Shown: positions 16,605-24,569 of the stretch, one piece after another
How the letters are laid out: each line of letters starts with the position of its first letter
Position numbering within the stretch: the first letter of the stretch is position 1
Assembly (NCBI GenBank): GCA_963726665.1
Contig: CAVSDW010000012.1
Span: forward strand, 248,001-312,000
Origin: RPQJ01 sp963726665
GTDB lineage: Bacteria > Pseudomonadota > Gammaproteobacteria > Steroidobacterales > Steroidobacteraceae
DNA length: 64,000 bases
Direction of reading: 5' to 3'
The notes under the pieces: model-generated
Seen by the model: the letters and a program-made list of their open reading frames with translations, nothing else
The model's database searches: none
Told to the model about the DNA's origin: nothing
Translations under genes and position numbers: made by a program

Positions 16605-17906
16605 CTACTTGCGTCGCCTCGCGAGCGCCTCGCGGATCTTGATTTCCAGGCCCCGCTCCACCGGCTCGTAGTAGCGCACGGGCTCCATGGCGTCGGGGAA
16701 GTACTTCTCGCCCGCCGCATAGGCGTCCGGCTCGTCGTGCGCGTAGCGATAGCCCTTGCCGTAACCGAGCGACTTCATGAGCCCCGTCGGCGCATTGCGC
16801 AGGTGCAGCGGCACCTCGAGCGTGCCGTGCTGCTTCGCATCCTCCATGGCCGCACCGAACGCGAGGTAGACGGCGTTGCTCTTCGCGGCGCAGGCCATGA
16901 ACACCACCGCCTGGGCGATGGCAAGTTCGCCCTCGGGGCTGCCGAGCCGTTCGAAGGTCTCGCAGGCCTCGAGCGCCAGCGTCAGCGCGCGAGGATCCGC
17001 GTTGCCGATGTCCTCCGACGCCATGCGCAACACCCGCCGCGCCACGTAGCGCGGGTCGCAGCCGCCATCCAGCATCCGGCACAGCCAGTAGAGCGCGGCG
17101 TCCGGATCCGATCCACGCACCGCCTTGTGCAGCGCCGAGATCTGGTCGTAGAACTGTTCGCCTTTCTTGTCGAAGCGTCGGTATCCGCCCGCCGAAACCT
17201 CCGCAGCGATCGCCTCGGTGATGACGCCGTCGCCGGCCCGGGCGAGGTCGAGCGCGACCTCGAGCAGGTTGAGCGCACGCCGCGCATCGCCGTCGGCCGC
17301 CCGGGCGAGCGTGTCGCGCGCGTCCTCGGCCATCTCCACGCGCGCGCCGCCGCCGGCCTCGCGTTCGAGCGCGCGCCCGAGCACGAGCTTCACATCCTCC
17401 GCCGTGAGCGACCGCAGCACGTACACCCGTGCCCGCGACAGCAGCGCGCCGTTGATTTCGAAGGACGGGTTTTCCGTCGTGGCGCCGATGAAGCACACCG
17501 TGCCGTCCTCGACGAACGGCAGGAACGCGTCCTGCTGCGACTTGTTGAAGCGGTGCACCTCGTCCAGGAAGAGCACGGTCTGCCGCCCCGACTGCCCCTT
17601 CAGCGCCCGGGCGTGTTCCACCACGGCGCGCACGTCCTTGACGCCGGCCATCACGGCCGAGAGCGCCACGAATTCGGCATCGCAGGTGCCGGCCACGAGG
17701 CGCGCGAGCGTCGTCTTGCCCGTGCCCGGCGGGCCCCAGAGGATCATCGAATGCAGGCTGCGGCCCTCCAGCATGCGCCGCAACGGCTTCCCTGCGGCGA
17801 GGAGATGCGACTGCCCGACGAATTCGTCCAGGGCCGCGGGCCGCATGCGGTCGGCAAGCGGGCGCCAGCCGCCGTCCCCGGCGGGTGTCAACGCGGTTGC
17901 AGCCAC
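16605..17906 (-). CDS. rarA: Replication-associated recombination protein A (MgsA/RarA AAA+ ATPase)
   Basis: A clamp-loader-like ATPase that acts at stalled forks. Walker A GPPGTGKTT lies near residues 55-63, Walker B LFLDEVHRFNK follows, and the sensor region GATTENPSFE is diagnostic. The C-terminal part carries the tetramerisation region (YLAFGAAMEDAK, GYGKGYRYAHD, YFPD). The start is uncertain: GTG 17906 overlaps the preceding VanZ-like gene by 19 bases, and TTG 17891 would give a four-base overlap. Position between lolA and serS matches other gammaproteobacteria. Confidence 0.93.
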   Translation of the reverse strand: MAATALTPAGDGGWRPLADRMRPAALDEFVGQSHLLAAGKPLRRMLEGRSLHSMILWGPPGTGKTTLARLVAGTCDAEFVALSAVMAGVKDVRAVVEHARALKGQSGRQTVLFLDEVHRFNKSQQDAFLPFVEDGTVCFIGATTENPSFEINGALLSRARVYVLRSLTAEDVKLVLGRALEREAGGGARVEMAEDARDTLARAADGDARRALNLLEVALDLARAGDGVITEAIAAEVSAGGYRRFDKKGEQFYDQISALHKAVRGSDPDAALYWLCRMLDGGCDPRYVARRVLRMASEDIGNADPRALTLALEACETFERLGSPEGELAIAQAVVFMACAAKSNAVYLAFGAAMEDAKQHGTLEVPLHLRNAPTGLMKSLGYGKGYRYAHDEPDAYAAGEKYFPDAMEPVRYYEPVERGLEIKIREALARRRK

Positions 17907-18271
17907 GCCTCGACCCTGCGAGCCCAGTTGCCGGTGAGTGCGAGCGCGAGCAGCAGCCCGACAGCGACGCCCGCTGCGTTGGCAGCCATGTCGAGCAGCT
18001 CCGCACTGCGGCCGAGCGCCATGACGCCCTGAGCGATCTCGAGTCCGAGGCCGAGGGCGAGCAGCGCCGCGACGACCCGCCAGTACTGCGCGCGCGGGTA
18101 GAGTCCGGTGAACCAGACCGCGAGTCCGCAGTACGCCGCAAAATGCTCGGCCTTGTCCGAGTATCCGGGCAACGGCAGCGAGATGGCCGGTGCAAGACTG
18201 ACGTACACGATCAACGCGACGATGCCCGCGCTCAGTACCACCCACAGGCGCCGATGACGCAAGGGAATCAT
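17888..18271 (-). CDS. VanZ-like membrane protein
   Basis: 127 residues from ATG 18271, five bases after lolA. Four transmembrane segments are visible (about residues 10-30, 40-57, 63-82 and 93-115). Family signs are SDKAEHFAAYCGLAVWF and the ELLDMAANAAGVAVG segment typical of VanZ-like proteins, which have D-K-x-x-H in the first loop. VanZ confers modest teicoplanin resistance in enterococci, but most homologues have no known role. The gene sits between lolA and rarA, which are commonly adjacent. Confidence 0.82.
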   Translation of the reverse strand: MIPLRHRRLWVVLSAGIVALIVYVSLAPAISLPLPGYSDKAEHFAAYCGLAVWFTGLYPRAQYWRVVAALLALGLGLEIAQGVMALGRSAELLDMAANAAGVAVGLLLALALTGNWARRVEAWLQPR

Positions 18272-18276
18272 CAAGC

Positions 18277-18921
18277 CTACGGCTTCGCGTCGCCGATGAC
18301 GTCGACGCCCTTGGGCGGCGTGAAACGGAAGAGACCCGGATCGAGTCGCGGATTGACCGCGACAGCGCTGAAATCGAGTTCCGTGGTCTGCCCGAGCTTG
18401 TCCACCAGCCGCATCGCCGCCAGCGTGCCGCGTCCGTTGAACCCGAGGCTGACGCTCTCGAAGTCGGAGCCGTGCTGCTTCGGGACCAGCCGGCACCAGG
18501 CCCACTCACCGTCGCGCTCGACCGGACCGCCGGTGAAGCTCTCGCCGACCGAACCGGCCCCGGACAGCAGCATGGCGGGCGTCGAGCCCAGGCCCGATTC
18601 GAGCGGCCGCACCGTGACCTGCTCGAGGTCCGCGTCGTAGAGCCACAGCTTGCGGCCGTCGGCGACGATCACCTGGATGTAGGGGTCGCGATAGTCCCAG
18701 CGGAAGCGGTCCGGGCGCGACAGCGACAGCCGGCCGGTCGCGCGGCTCGAGATCTGGCCCTCGCGGCTGCGCACGACCTGGACGAAGTCCGCCGAAAGCG
18801 TCTGCACCGACTTGACCCACGCCTCGACGCGGGCCAGCGAATCGTCGGAAGCCGCCGCGGGAAATGCGCTTGCGATCAGCACGCACGCGAACAGGCTACG
18901 CAGGATGTTTCGACCGCTCAC
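18277..18921 (-). CDS. lolA: Outer membrane lipoprotein carrier protein
   Basis: Periplasmic chaperone that takes lipoproteins from LolCDE to LolB. 214 residues with a signal peptide cleaved near SAFPAAA (about residue 24). Family features include the N-terminal motif TLSADFVQV, the hydrophobic half-barrel sequence RPDRFRWDYRDPY, and DGRKLWLYDADLEQVTV with the conserved aromatic-acidic pattern. It starts eight bases after ftsK, the standard order. Confidence 0.93.
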   Translation of the reverse strand: MSGRNILRSLFACVLIASAFPAAASDDSLARVEAWVKSVQTLSADFVQVVRSREGQISSRATGRLSLSRPDRFRWDYRDPYIQVIVADGRKLWLYDADLEQVTVRPLESGLGSTPAMLLSGAGSVGESFTGGPVERDGEWAWCRLVPKQHGSDFESVSLGFNGRGTLAAMRLVDKLGQTTELDFSAVAVNPRLDPGLFRFTPPKGVDVIGDAKP

Positions 18922-18929
18922 GGATCTGC

Positions 18930-21239
18930 TCAGTCGGATTCCGGCGGCGGAGGCGCAATCACCTCACGGCTGCCGTTCGATTGCAGCGGGCCGACGAGCC
19001 CGGCGGCTTCCATCGCCTCGATCATGCGCGCCGCGCGGTTGTAGCCGATCTTGAGCCGGCGCTGCACCCCGGAAATAGACGCCTTGCGGCTCTCGGTGAC
19101 GATGCGCACGGCCTCGTCGTAGAGCGGGTCCTGCTCCGGGTCGCCGCCCTCCTCGCCGTTGCCGCCCGATTCGCCGGGCAGGCCCGGGATCGGTGCCGAC
19201 GGGCCGTCGAGGATCTCCTCGAGGTACGAGGGCGGCCCCGCGGCCTTCAGGCGACCGACGACTCGGTGCACCTCCGCGTCCGACACGAACGCGCCGTGCA
19301 CGCGCACTGGCAGGGAGGTTCCGGGCTGCAGGAACAGCATGTCGCCGTGGCCGAGCAGCGCCTCGGCGCCGCTCTGGTCGAGGATGGTGCGCGAATCGAC
19401 CTTGGCCGACACCTGGAACGCGATGCGCGTCGGAATGTTGGCCTTGATGAGGCCCGTGATCACGTCGACCGACGGCCGTTGTGTGGCGAGGATCAGGTGG
19501 ATCCCGGACGCACGAGCTTTCTGCGCCAGCCGCGCGATCAGTTCCTCCACCTTCTTGCCGACGATCATCATGAGGTCGGCGAGTTCGTCCACGACCACGA
19601 CGATGAAAGGCAGCGGCTCCACGATGGAGACCGTGTCCGGGTCGCCGCCGGGCGGCAGGCGCTTGAGTTCCAGCGGATCACGCATCGGCGTGCCCGCGTC
19701 CGCGAGGTCCTTCACCTTGCGGTTGAAGCCCGCGAGGTTGCGCACGCCCGCGGCGGCCATGAGCTGGTAGCGTCGCTCCATCTCCGCCACGCACCAGCGC
19801 AAGGCGTTGGCGGCCTGCTTCATGTCGGTCACGACCGGAACCATGAGGTGCGGGATTCCCTCGTAGACCGAGAGCTCCAGCATCTTCGGATCGATCATGA
19901 TCATCCGCACGTGCTCGGCGGACGACTTGTACAGCAGTGACAGCACCATCGCGTTGATCGCAGTGGACTTGCCCGAGCCCGTGGTGCCGCCGACCAGCAG
20001 GTGCGGCATTCGCGCGAGGTCCGCGACCACGGGATTGCCGCCGATGTCCTTGCCGAGCACCAGCGCGAGCGCCGAGCCCATGTCGTCGTAGGCCTTGGAC
20101 TTGATGATCTCGCCCAGCGTGACGATCTCGCGCGCCTCGTTCGGGATCTCGAGGCCCATGGTGGACTTGCCGGGAATGATCTCGACCACGCGCACGCTCA
20201 CGGCGGACAGCGCGCGCGCGAGGTCCTTGGCCAGGTGCGAAATCTGCGCAACCTTCACTCCGGGCGCTGGTCGCAGCTCGAAGCGCGTGATGACGGGACC
20301 CGGGTGCACCTCGACCACCTCGGCTTCGACACCGAAATCACGGAGCTTGAGTTCCACCAGCCGCGACATCGCCTCGAGCGCCTCGGGCGAGTAGCCGCCC
20401 AGGCGCTGCGGCGCGTCGTCCAGCAGCGAGAGCTCGGGCAGCTCCGTCGAGCCCGGGCGCTCGAACATGGAAACCTGCTTCTCCTTCTCGACGCGCTCGC
20501 TCTTCTCGACCCGTGGCGCGATGGCTTCGATCTTCGGCGGCTTGCGCTCGGCAGCCTTTTTCTGCTCCTCGCGCACGATCTCCTGGCGGGCCTGCTTGAC
20601 CTCACGCCCGGCCTTGACGTCGCGCGCCGTGGTGACCCGGTCCTTTGCCCACGCGATCGCGGCGAGGATGCCGCCCCCGATGCGGTCCATGACATCCAGC
20701 CACGAGATGCCGGTGAAGAGCGCGACCGATCCGAGCCACACCGCGAGCAGCAGCAGCGTCGCCCCGAGCGGGCTCATCGGGCCGGCGAGGCCATCGCCCA
20801 CCAGCGTGCCCACCTGCCCGCCCGCCGAGTAAGGCAGCGATCCTCCCTCGAAATGCAGCGTGGCGAGCCCGCAGCTGCTCGCGAGCGCGAGCACGAAACC
20901 GACCCCGCGCAGCGCCGAGGCACGCCGGTTGATGGGTTCGGGGCTGCGCCGTTCCTGGAACAGCACCCAGCCGGCGAATCCCAGCATGACCGGGAACAGG
21001 AACGCAGGCGCGCCGAACAGCACGAAGAACAGGTCGGACAACCACGCGCCGAACGGTCCGATCAGGTTAGTGACCGGGCCCGGCTGACCGGTCGAGGAAA
21101 ACGCGGGATCCGCGCGGTCGTAGGTCGCGAGCGCGACCAGCAGGATCAGCGCCAGCGCGCCGAACACCCACAGCGCGCTCTCGCGCAGGCCGCGGGCGAC
21201 ACTGGACGCGGCGTCGCGCTTCGATTCAGTCCTTGCCAC
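18930..21239 (-). CDS. ftsK: DNA translocase FtsK
   Basis: Hexameric septum-anchored pump that moves chromosome ends to dif and activates XerCD. 769 residues. Four N-terminal transmembrane segments lie near residues 22-40, 68-97, 112-126 and 158-178, followed by a short charged linker. The motor has Walker A GGTTGSGKST near 417-426 and Walker B FIVVVVDELADL. The C-terminal gamma winged helix (SISGVQRRLKIGYNRAARMIE) recognises KOPS. The linker is short compared with E. coli FtsK (1329 residues). GTG 21239 has AGGTG upstream. Confidence 0.97.
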   Translation of the reverse strand: MARTESKRDAASSVARGLRESALWVFGALALILLVALATYDRADPAFSSTGQPGPVTNLIGPFGAWLSDLFFVLFGAPAFLFPVMLGFAGWVLFQERRSPEPINRRASALRGVGFVLALASSCGLATLHFEGGSLPYSAGGQVGTLVGDGLAGPMSPLGATLLLLAVWLGSVALFTGISWLDVMDRIGGGILAAIAWAKDRVTTARDVKAGREVKQARQEIVREEQKKAAERKPPKIEAIAPRVEKSERVEKEKQVSMFERPGSTELPELSLLDDAPQRLGGYSPEALEAMSRLVELKLRDFGVEAEVVEVHPGPVITRFELRPAPGVKVAQISHLAKDLARALSAVSVRVVEIIPGKSTMGLEIPNEAREIVTLGEIIKSKAYDDMGSALALVLGKDIGGNPVVADLARMPHLLVGGTTGSGKSTAINAMVLSLLYKSSAEHVRMIMIDPKMLELSVYEGIPHLMVPVVTDMKQAANALRWCVAEMERRYQLMAAAGVRNLAGFNRKVKDLADAGTPMRDPLELKRLPPGGDPDTVSIVEPLPFIVVVVDELADLMMIVGKKVEELIARLAQKARASGIHLILATQRPSVDVITGLIKANIPTRIAFQVSAKVDSRTILDQSGAEALLGHGDMLFLQPGTSLPVRVHGAFVSDAEVHRVVGRLKAAGPPSYLEEILDGPSAPIPGLPGESGGNGEEGGDPEQDPLYDEAVRIVTESRKASISGVQRRLKIGYNRAARMIEAMEAAGLVGPLQSNGSREVIAPPPPESD

Positions 21240-21439
21240 CGGCAGTCACCTGAAAGCTCAATACTTTCGCGTAAGCGTATGAAGTTACGAAGATTACCGG
21301 GATGCTTCGGCAGGTTCCAGCGGCCCGTTTCGGGCGACGCCGGGACGCCGTCGAGTGGGTGCTTTGCCGCGGGACGGGCAGTTGCTTACCATGCCGCGCC
21401 CCCATTCCGGTCACGGCGCCAAAGCGTCAGGAAGTATAC

Positions 21440-22405
21440 ATGAGCGGTCCCCGTCACTCGCGGCTGATCATCCTCGGTTCCGGGCCCGCCGGATATGCCG
21501 CCGCGGTGTACGCCGCGCGCGCCAACCGAAAGCCACTCCTCCTCACTGGCATGGAGCAGGGAGGCCAGCTCATGACCACCACCGAGGTGGACAACTGGCC
21601 GGGCGACCCGCACGGGCTCACCGGCCCCGGCCTCATGGAGCGCATGCGCGAGCACGCGGAGCGCTTCGACACCGAGATCGTCATGGACCACGTGAACGAG
21701 GTGGATTTCTCCCGCCGGCCGCTGCTCCTCAAGGGCGACCGCGGGGAGTACACCTGCGACGCGCTGATCATCGCGACGGGCGCGAGTGCGCGGTACCTCG
21801 GCCTCGACTCGGAACAGGCCTTCCGGGGCCGGGGCGTTTCGGCGTGCGCCACCTGCGATGGTTTCTTCTTCCGTGGGCAGCGGGTCGCCGTGATCGGCGG
21901 CGGAAACACCGCCGTCGAGGAAGCGCTGTACCTCTCCAACATCGCCTCCCACGTCACGCTCGTGCACCGGCGCGACAAGCTGCGCTCGGAGAAGATCCTG
22001 CAGGACCGCCTGTTCGAGCGGCAGCGTGCCGGGTTCGTTGACATCGTCTGGAACCATGCAGTCGAGGACGTGCTCGGCGACGACTCCGGCGTGACAGGCG
22101 TGCGCGTCGCTGCGACCGACGGGTCGGGCAGCCGCGACATCGCGGTCGCGGGCGTCTTCATCGCGGTCGGCCACACGCCGAACACGCAGATCTTCGAGGG
22201 CGCACTCGACATGAAGGGCGGCTACATCACCGTGCGGTCCGGCGCCGACGGCGGAGCGACCGCGACGAGCGTGCCGGGCGTGTTCGCCGCGGGCGACGTG
22301 GCCGACCACGTGTACCGCCAGGCCATCACCTCGGCGGGCACCGGCTGCATGGCGGCGCTCGACGCCGACAAGTTCCTCGAGCAGACGGACGCTGGCGCGA
22401 CCTGA
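21440..22405 (+). CDS. trxB: Thioredoxin-disulfide reductase
   Basis: FAD/NADPH enzyme that keeps thioredoxin reduced. 321 residues from ATG 21440, with AGGA eight bases upstream. The FAD-binding motif GSGPAGYAAAVYAAR is at the N-terminus. The redox-active pair is ACATCDG near residues 138-143. The NADPH-binding GGGNTAVEEAL follows, and the FAD-contacting GVFAAGDVAD is near the C-terminus. It is divergent from ftsK across a 200-base gap. Confidence 0.97.
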   Translation: MSGPRHSRLIILGSGPAGYAAAVYAARANRKPLLLTGMEQGGQLMTTTEVDNWPGDPHGLTGPGLMERMREHAERFDTEIVMDHVNEVDFSRRPLLLKGDRGEYTCDALIIATGASARYLGLDSEQAFRGRGVSACATCDGFFFRGQRVAVIGGGNTAVEEALYLSNIASHVTLVHRRDKLRSEKILQDRLFERQRAGFVDIVWNHAVEDVLGDDSGVTGVRVAATDGSGSRDIAVAGVFIAVGHTPNTQIFEGALDMKGGYITVRSGADGGATATSVPGVFAAGDVADHVYRQAITSAGTGCMAALDADKFLEQTDAGAT

Positions 22406-22423
22406 GCGGCAGCCCGCCGGCCG

Positions 22424-23572
22424 ATGAGCGTGCAGGCGGAAACGATCGAGCGCGTCGCGGACGTCCCGGCGGCCGAGTGGGACGCGCTCGACCCGACGGG
22501 AAATCCGTTCCTGCGCCACGCCTTCCTGGATGCGCTCGAGTCCTCGGGTTGCGTGGGTGTCGATTCCGGCTGGATGCCGCGCCACCTCGTCCTTCGCGAT
22601 GCACGCGGCCGGCTCGCAGGCGCCATCCCCCGGTACCTCAAGACGCACTCGTGGGGCGAATTCGTCTTTGACTGGAACTGGGCGCAGGCGAGCGTGCGCG
22701 CGGGCCTCGAGTACTACCCGAAGCTGGTGTCGGCGGTCCCCTTTACGCCGGTGACCGGCCCGCGCCTGCTCGTTGCCACCGGTGACGGCGCTGCCGATCG
22801 CAATGCGCTGGCGGCCACTCTGCTCGAGTCGGCACGCCGCGACGGCGCACCGGTCGCACAGGTGAATTTCACGACGCCGGACGACCAGGCCGCGCTCGAG
22901 GATGCGGGATTCGTGGGCAGGCACGACTGCCGCTTCCTGTGGCGCAATCGCGGATACCGCGACTTCGAGGACTTCCTCGACGGCTTCCGTTCGGAGAAGC
23001 GGAAGAAACTGCGGCGCGAGCGGCGCCGCGTGGCGGAAGCCGGCGTGACGTTCGAGACACTGCAGGGCGGCGGCATCCCGCCCGAGCTTTGGCGCACGGT
23101 GTTCGGCTTCTCGGAGCAGACGTTCCTGCGGCACGGAAACGGCCACTACCTGAGCGCCGAGTTCCTGGGCCTGGTCGCGAGCCGCATGCCGGAGGCCATC
23201 ATGGTCAAGCTGGCGTCGGTGGCCGGCGTACCGGTCGCCGCGGCGATCTTCTTCCAGGACGAGCGTCGGCTGTACGGGCGCTACTGGGGCGCCGGTCGCG
23301 AGGTCGACTGCCTGCACTTCGAGGCCTGCTACTACCAGGGCATCGAGTGGTGCATCGAGCGTGGACTCGAGGACTTCGACCCGGGCACCCAGGGCGAGCA
23401 CAAGCTCGCGCGCGGATTCGAGCCGACACTGACGCGGTCCGCGCACTGGTTTTCGCATCCCGGATTCGCAACGGCCATCGGCCGCTACCTCGAGCGCGAG
23501 CGCGCCGGCGTGTCCGAATACCTTGCGGCGGCGCGCGAGCACCTGCCCTTCCAGCGCGCGGCGGACACGTGA
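22424..23572 (+). CDS. DUF482/COG3146 GNAT-fold protein
   Basis: 382 residues, starting 19 bases after trxB. The family has a FemAB/GNAT-like acyltransferase fold and is often called a peptidoglycan-biosynthesis-type N-acetyltransferase, but its substrate is not established. Characteristic blocks are GNPFLRHAFLDALE near the N-terminus, the positively charged FRSEKRKKLRRERR in the middle, LYGRYWGAG, and FDPGTQGEHKLARGFEP near the C-terminus. The stop overlaps aat's start (GTGA). Confidence 0.85.
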   Translation: MSVQAETIERVADVPAAEWDALDPTGNPFLRHAFLDALESSGCVGVDSGWMPRHLVLRDARGRLAGAIPRYLKTHSWGEFVFDWNWAQASVRAGLEYYPKLVSAVPFTPVTGPRLLVATGDGAADRNALAATLLESARRDGAPVAQVNFTTPDDQAALEDAGFVGRHDCRFLWRNRGYRDFEDFLDGFRSEKRKKLRRERRRVAEAGVTFETLQGGGIPPELWRTVFGFSEQTFLRHGNGHYLSAEFLGLVASRMPEAIMVKLASVAGVPVAAAIFFQDERRLYGRYWGAGREVDCLHFEACYYQGIEWCIERGLEDFDPGTQGEHKLARGFEPTLTRSAHWFSHPGFATAIGRYLERERAGVSEYLAAAREHLPFQRAADT

Positions 23573-24255
23573 TTCCGTTCCTGCGGCCCGGCGATCCGCC
23601 GGATGCGTTCCCGCCACTCGAGCAGGCGCTGCGCGATCCGGACGGTCTCCTGTGCGCGGGCGGCGACCTTTCCCCCGGAAGGCTGATCGAGGCCTACCGG
23701 CGCGGCATCTTCCCCTGGTACTCGCAGGGCCAGCCGATCCTGTGGTGGTCGCCGGACCCGCGCGCCGTGCTGTTTCCAGCCGAGTTCCGGGTCTCGCGCA
23801 GCCTGGGGAAAACCCTGCGAAATCGCGGCTTCGAGACCAGCGTGGACCGCGCGTTCACGCAGGTCGTCGCGCGCTGCGCCGACGGCCGTCTCCGCCCCGA
23901 GGGCACCTGGATCTCGCCGGAAATGCAGTCGGCTTACCTGGCGCTGCACCGGCTCGGGGTCGCGCACTCCGTCGAGACGTGGCTGGACGGGCGGCTGGTC
24001 GGCGGGCTCTACGGTGTCGGACTCGGGCAGGTGTTCTTCGGCGAGTCCATGTTCAGCGTCGAGCGTGACGCCTCCAAGGCGGCGCTCAAGCGACTGGTGG
24101 ACGAGGCGGTGGCGAGGGGGGTGGAACTCATCGACTGCCAGGTCACGAGCCTGCACCTGGAGAGCATGGGCGCCCGCTGCGTGCCCCGGGCGACCTTCAG
24201 CGCCCTGCTTTCCCGTGCGATTCCGGCGGCCGTGACGCCTCGCGCGTGGACTTGA
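23569..24255 (+). CDS. aat: Leucyl/phenylalanyl-tRNA-protein transferase
   Basis: Adds Leu or Phe to proteins with N-terminal Arg or Lys, creating a degron read by ClpS. 228 residues from GTG 23569, overlapping the previous stop by four bases. Family motifs are clear: GLLCAGGDLSPGRLIEAYRRGIFPW, ILWWSPDPR, and GGLYGVGLGQVFFGESMFS near residues 145-162, then ELIDCQVTSLHLESMGA. infA, clpA and clpS follow, so most of the bacterial N-degron pathway is local. The companion arginyl-type transferase ate, often beside aat, is absent here. Confidence 0.95.
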   Translation: MIPFLRPGDPPDAFPPLEQALRDPDGLLCAGGDLSPGRLIEAYRRGIFPWYSQGQPILWWSPDPRAVLFPAEFRVSRSLGKTLRNRGFETSVDRAFTQVVARCADGRLRPEGTWISPEMQSAYLALHRLGVAHSVETWLDGRLVGGLYGVGLGQVFFGESMFSVERDASKAALKRLVDEAVARGVELIDCQVTSLHLESMGARCVPRATFSALLSRAIPAAVTPRAWT

Positions 24256-24324
24256 CGTTGCGTTGCAATACGCCGGTCCTTTATGCAGAATTCGCGCGGC
24301 CCGCGGGGGTCGTTGAGGATCTGC

Positions 24325-24543
24325 ATGGCGAAGGAAGACGCGATCCAGATGGAAGGCCGGGTGGTCGAGACCCTGCCGAACACGACTTTTCGTGTCGAAC
24401 TGCAGAACGGCCACGTCGTGACCGCGCACATCTCCGGCAAGATGCGCAAGAACTACATCCGTATCCTCAGGGGCGACGCGGTGACCGTCGAGATGACCCC
24501 GTACGACCTGGCGAAGGGCCGGATCGTGTACAGGGCGAGATAG
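24325..24543 (+). CDS. infA: Translation initiation factor IF-1
   Basis: 72 residues, the standard length. The single S1-like OB domain shows the usual sequence: MAKEDAIQMEGRV, the ribosome-binding GHVVTAHISGKMRKNYIRI, and the ending TPYDLAKGRIVYR. A GAGGAT element precedes ATG 24325. It converges with clpA, leaving 26 bases between stops. Confidence 0.97.
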   Translation: MAKEDAIQMEGRVVETLPNTTFRVELQNGHVVTAHISGKMRKNYIRILRGDAVTVEMTPYDLAKGRIVYRAR

Positions 24544-24569
24544 CGGTCAGCGAATCACTTACGCCTCGC

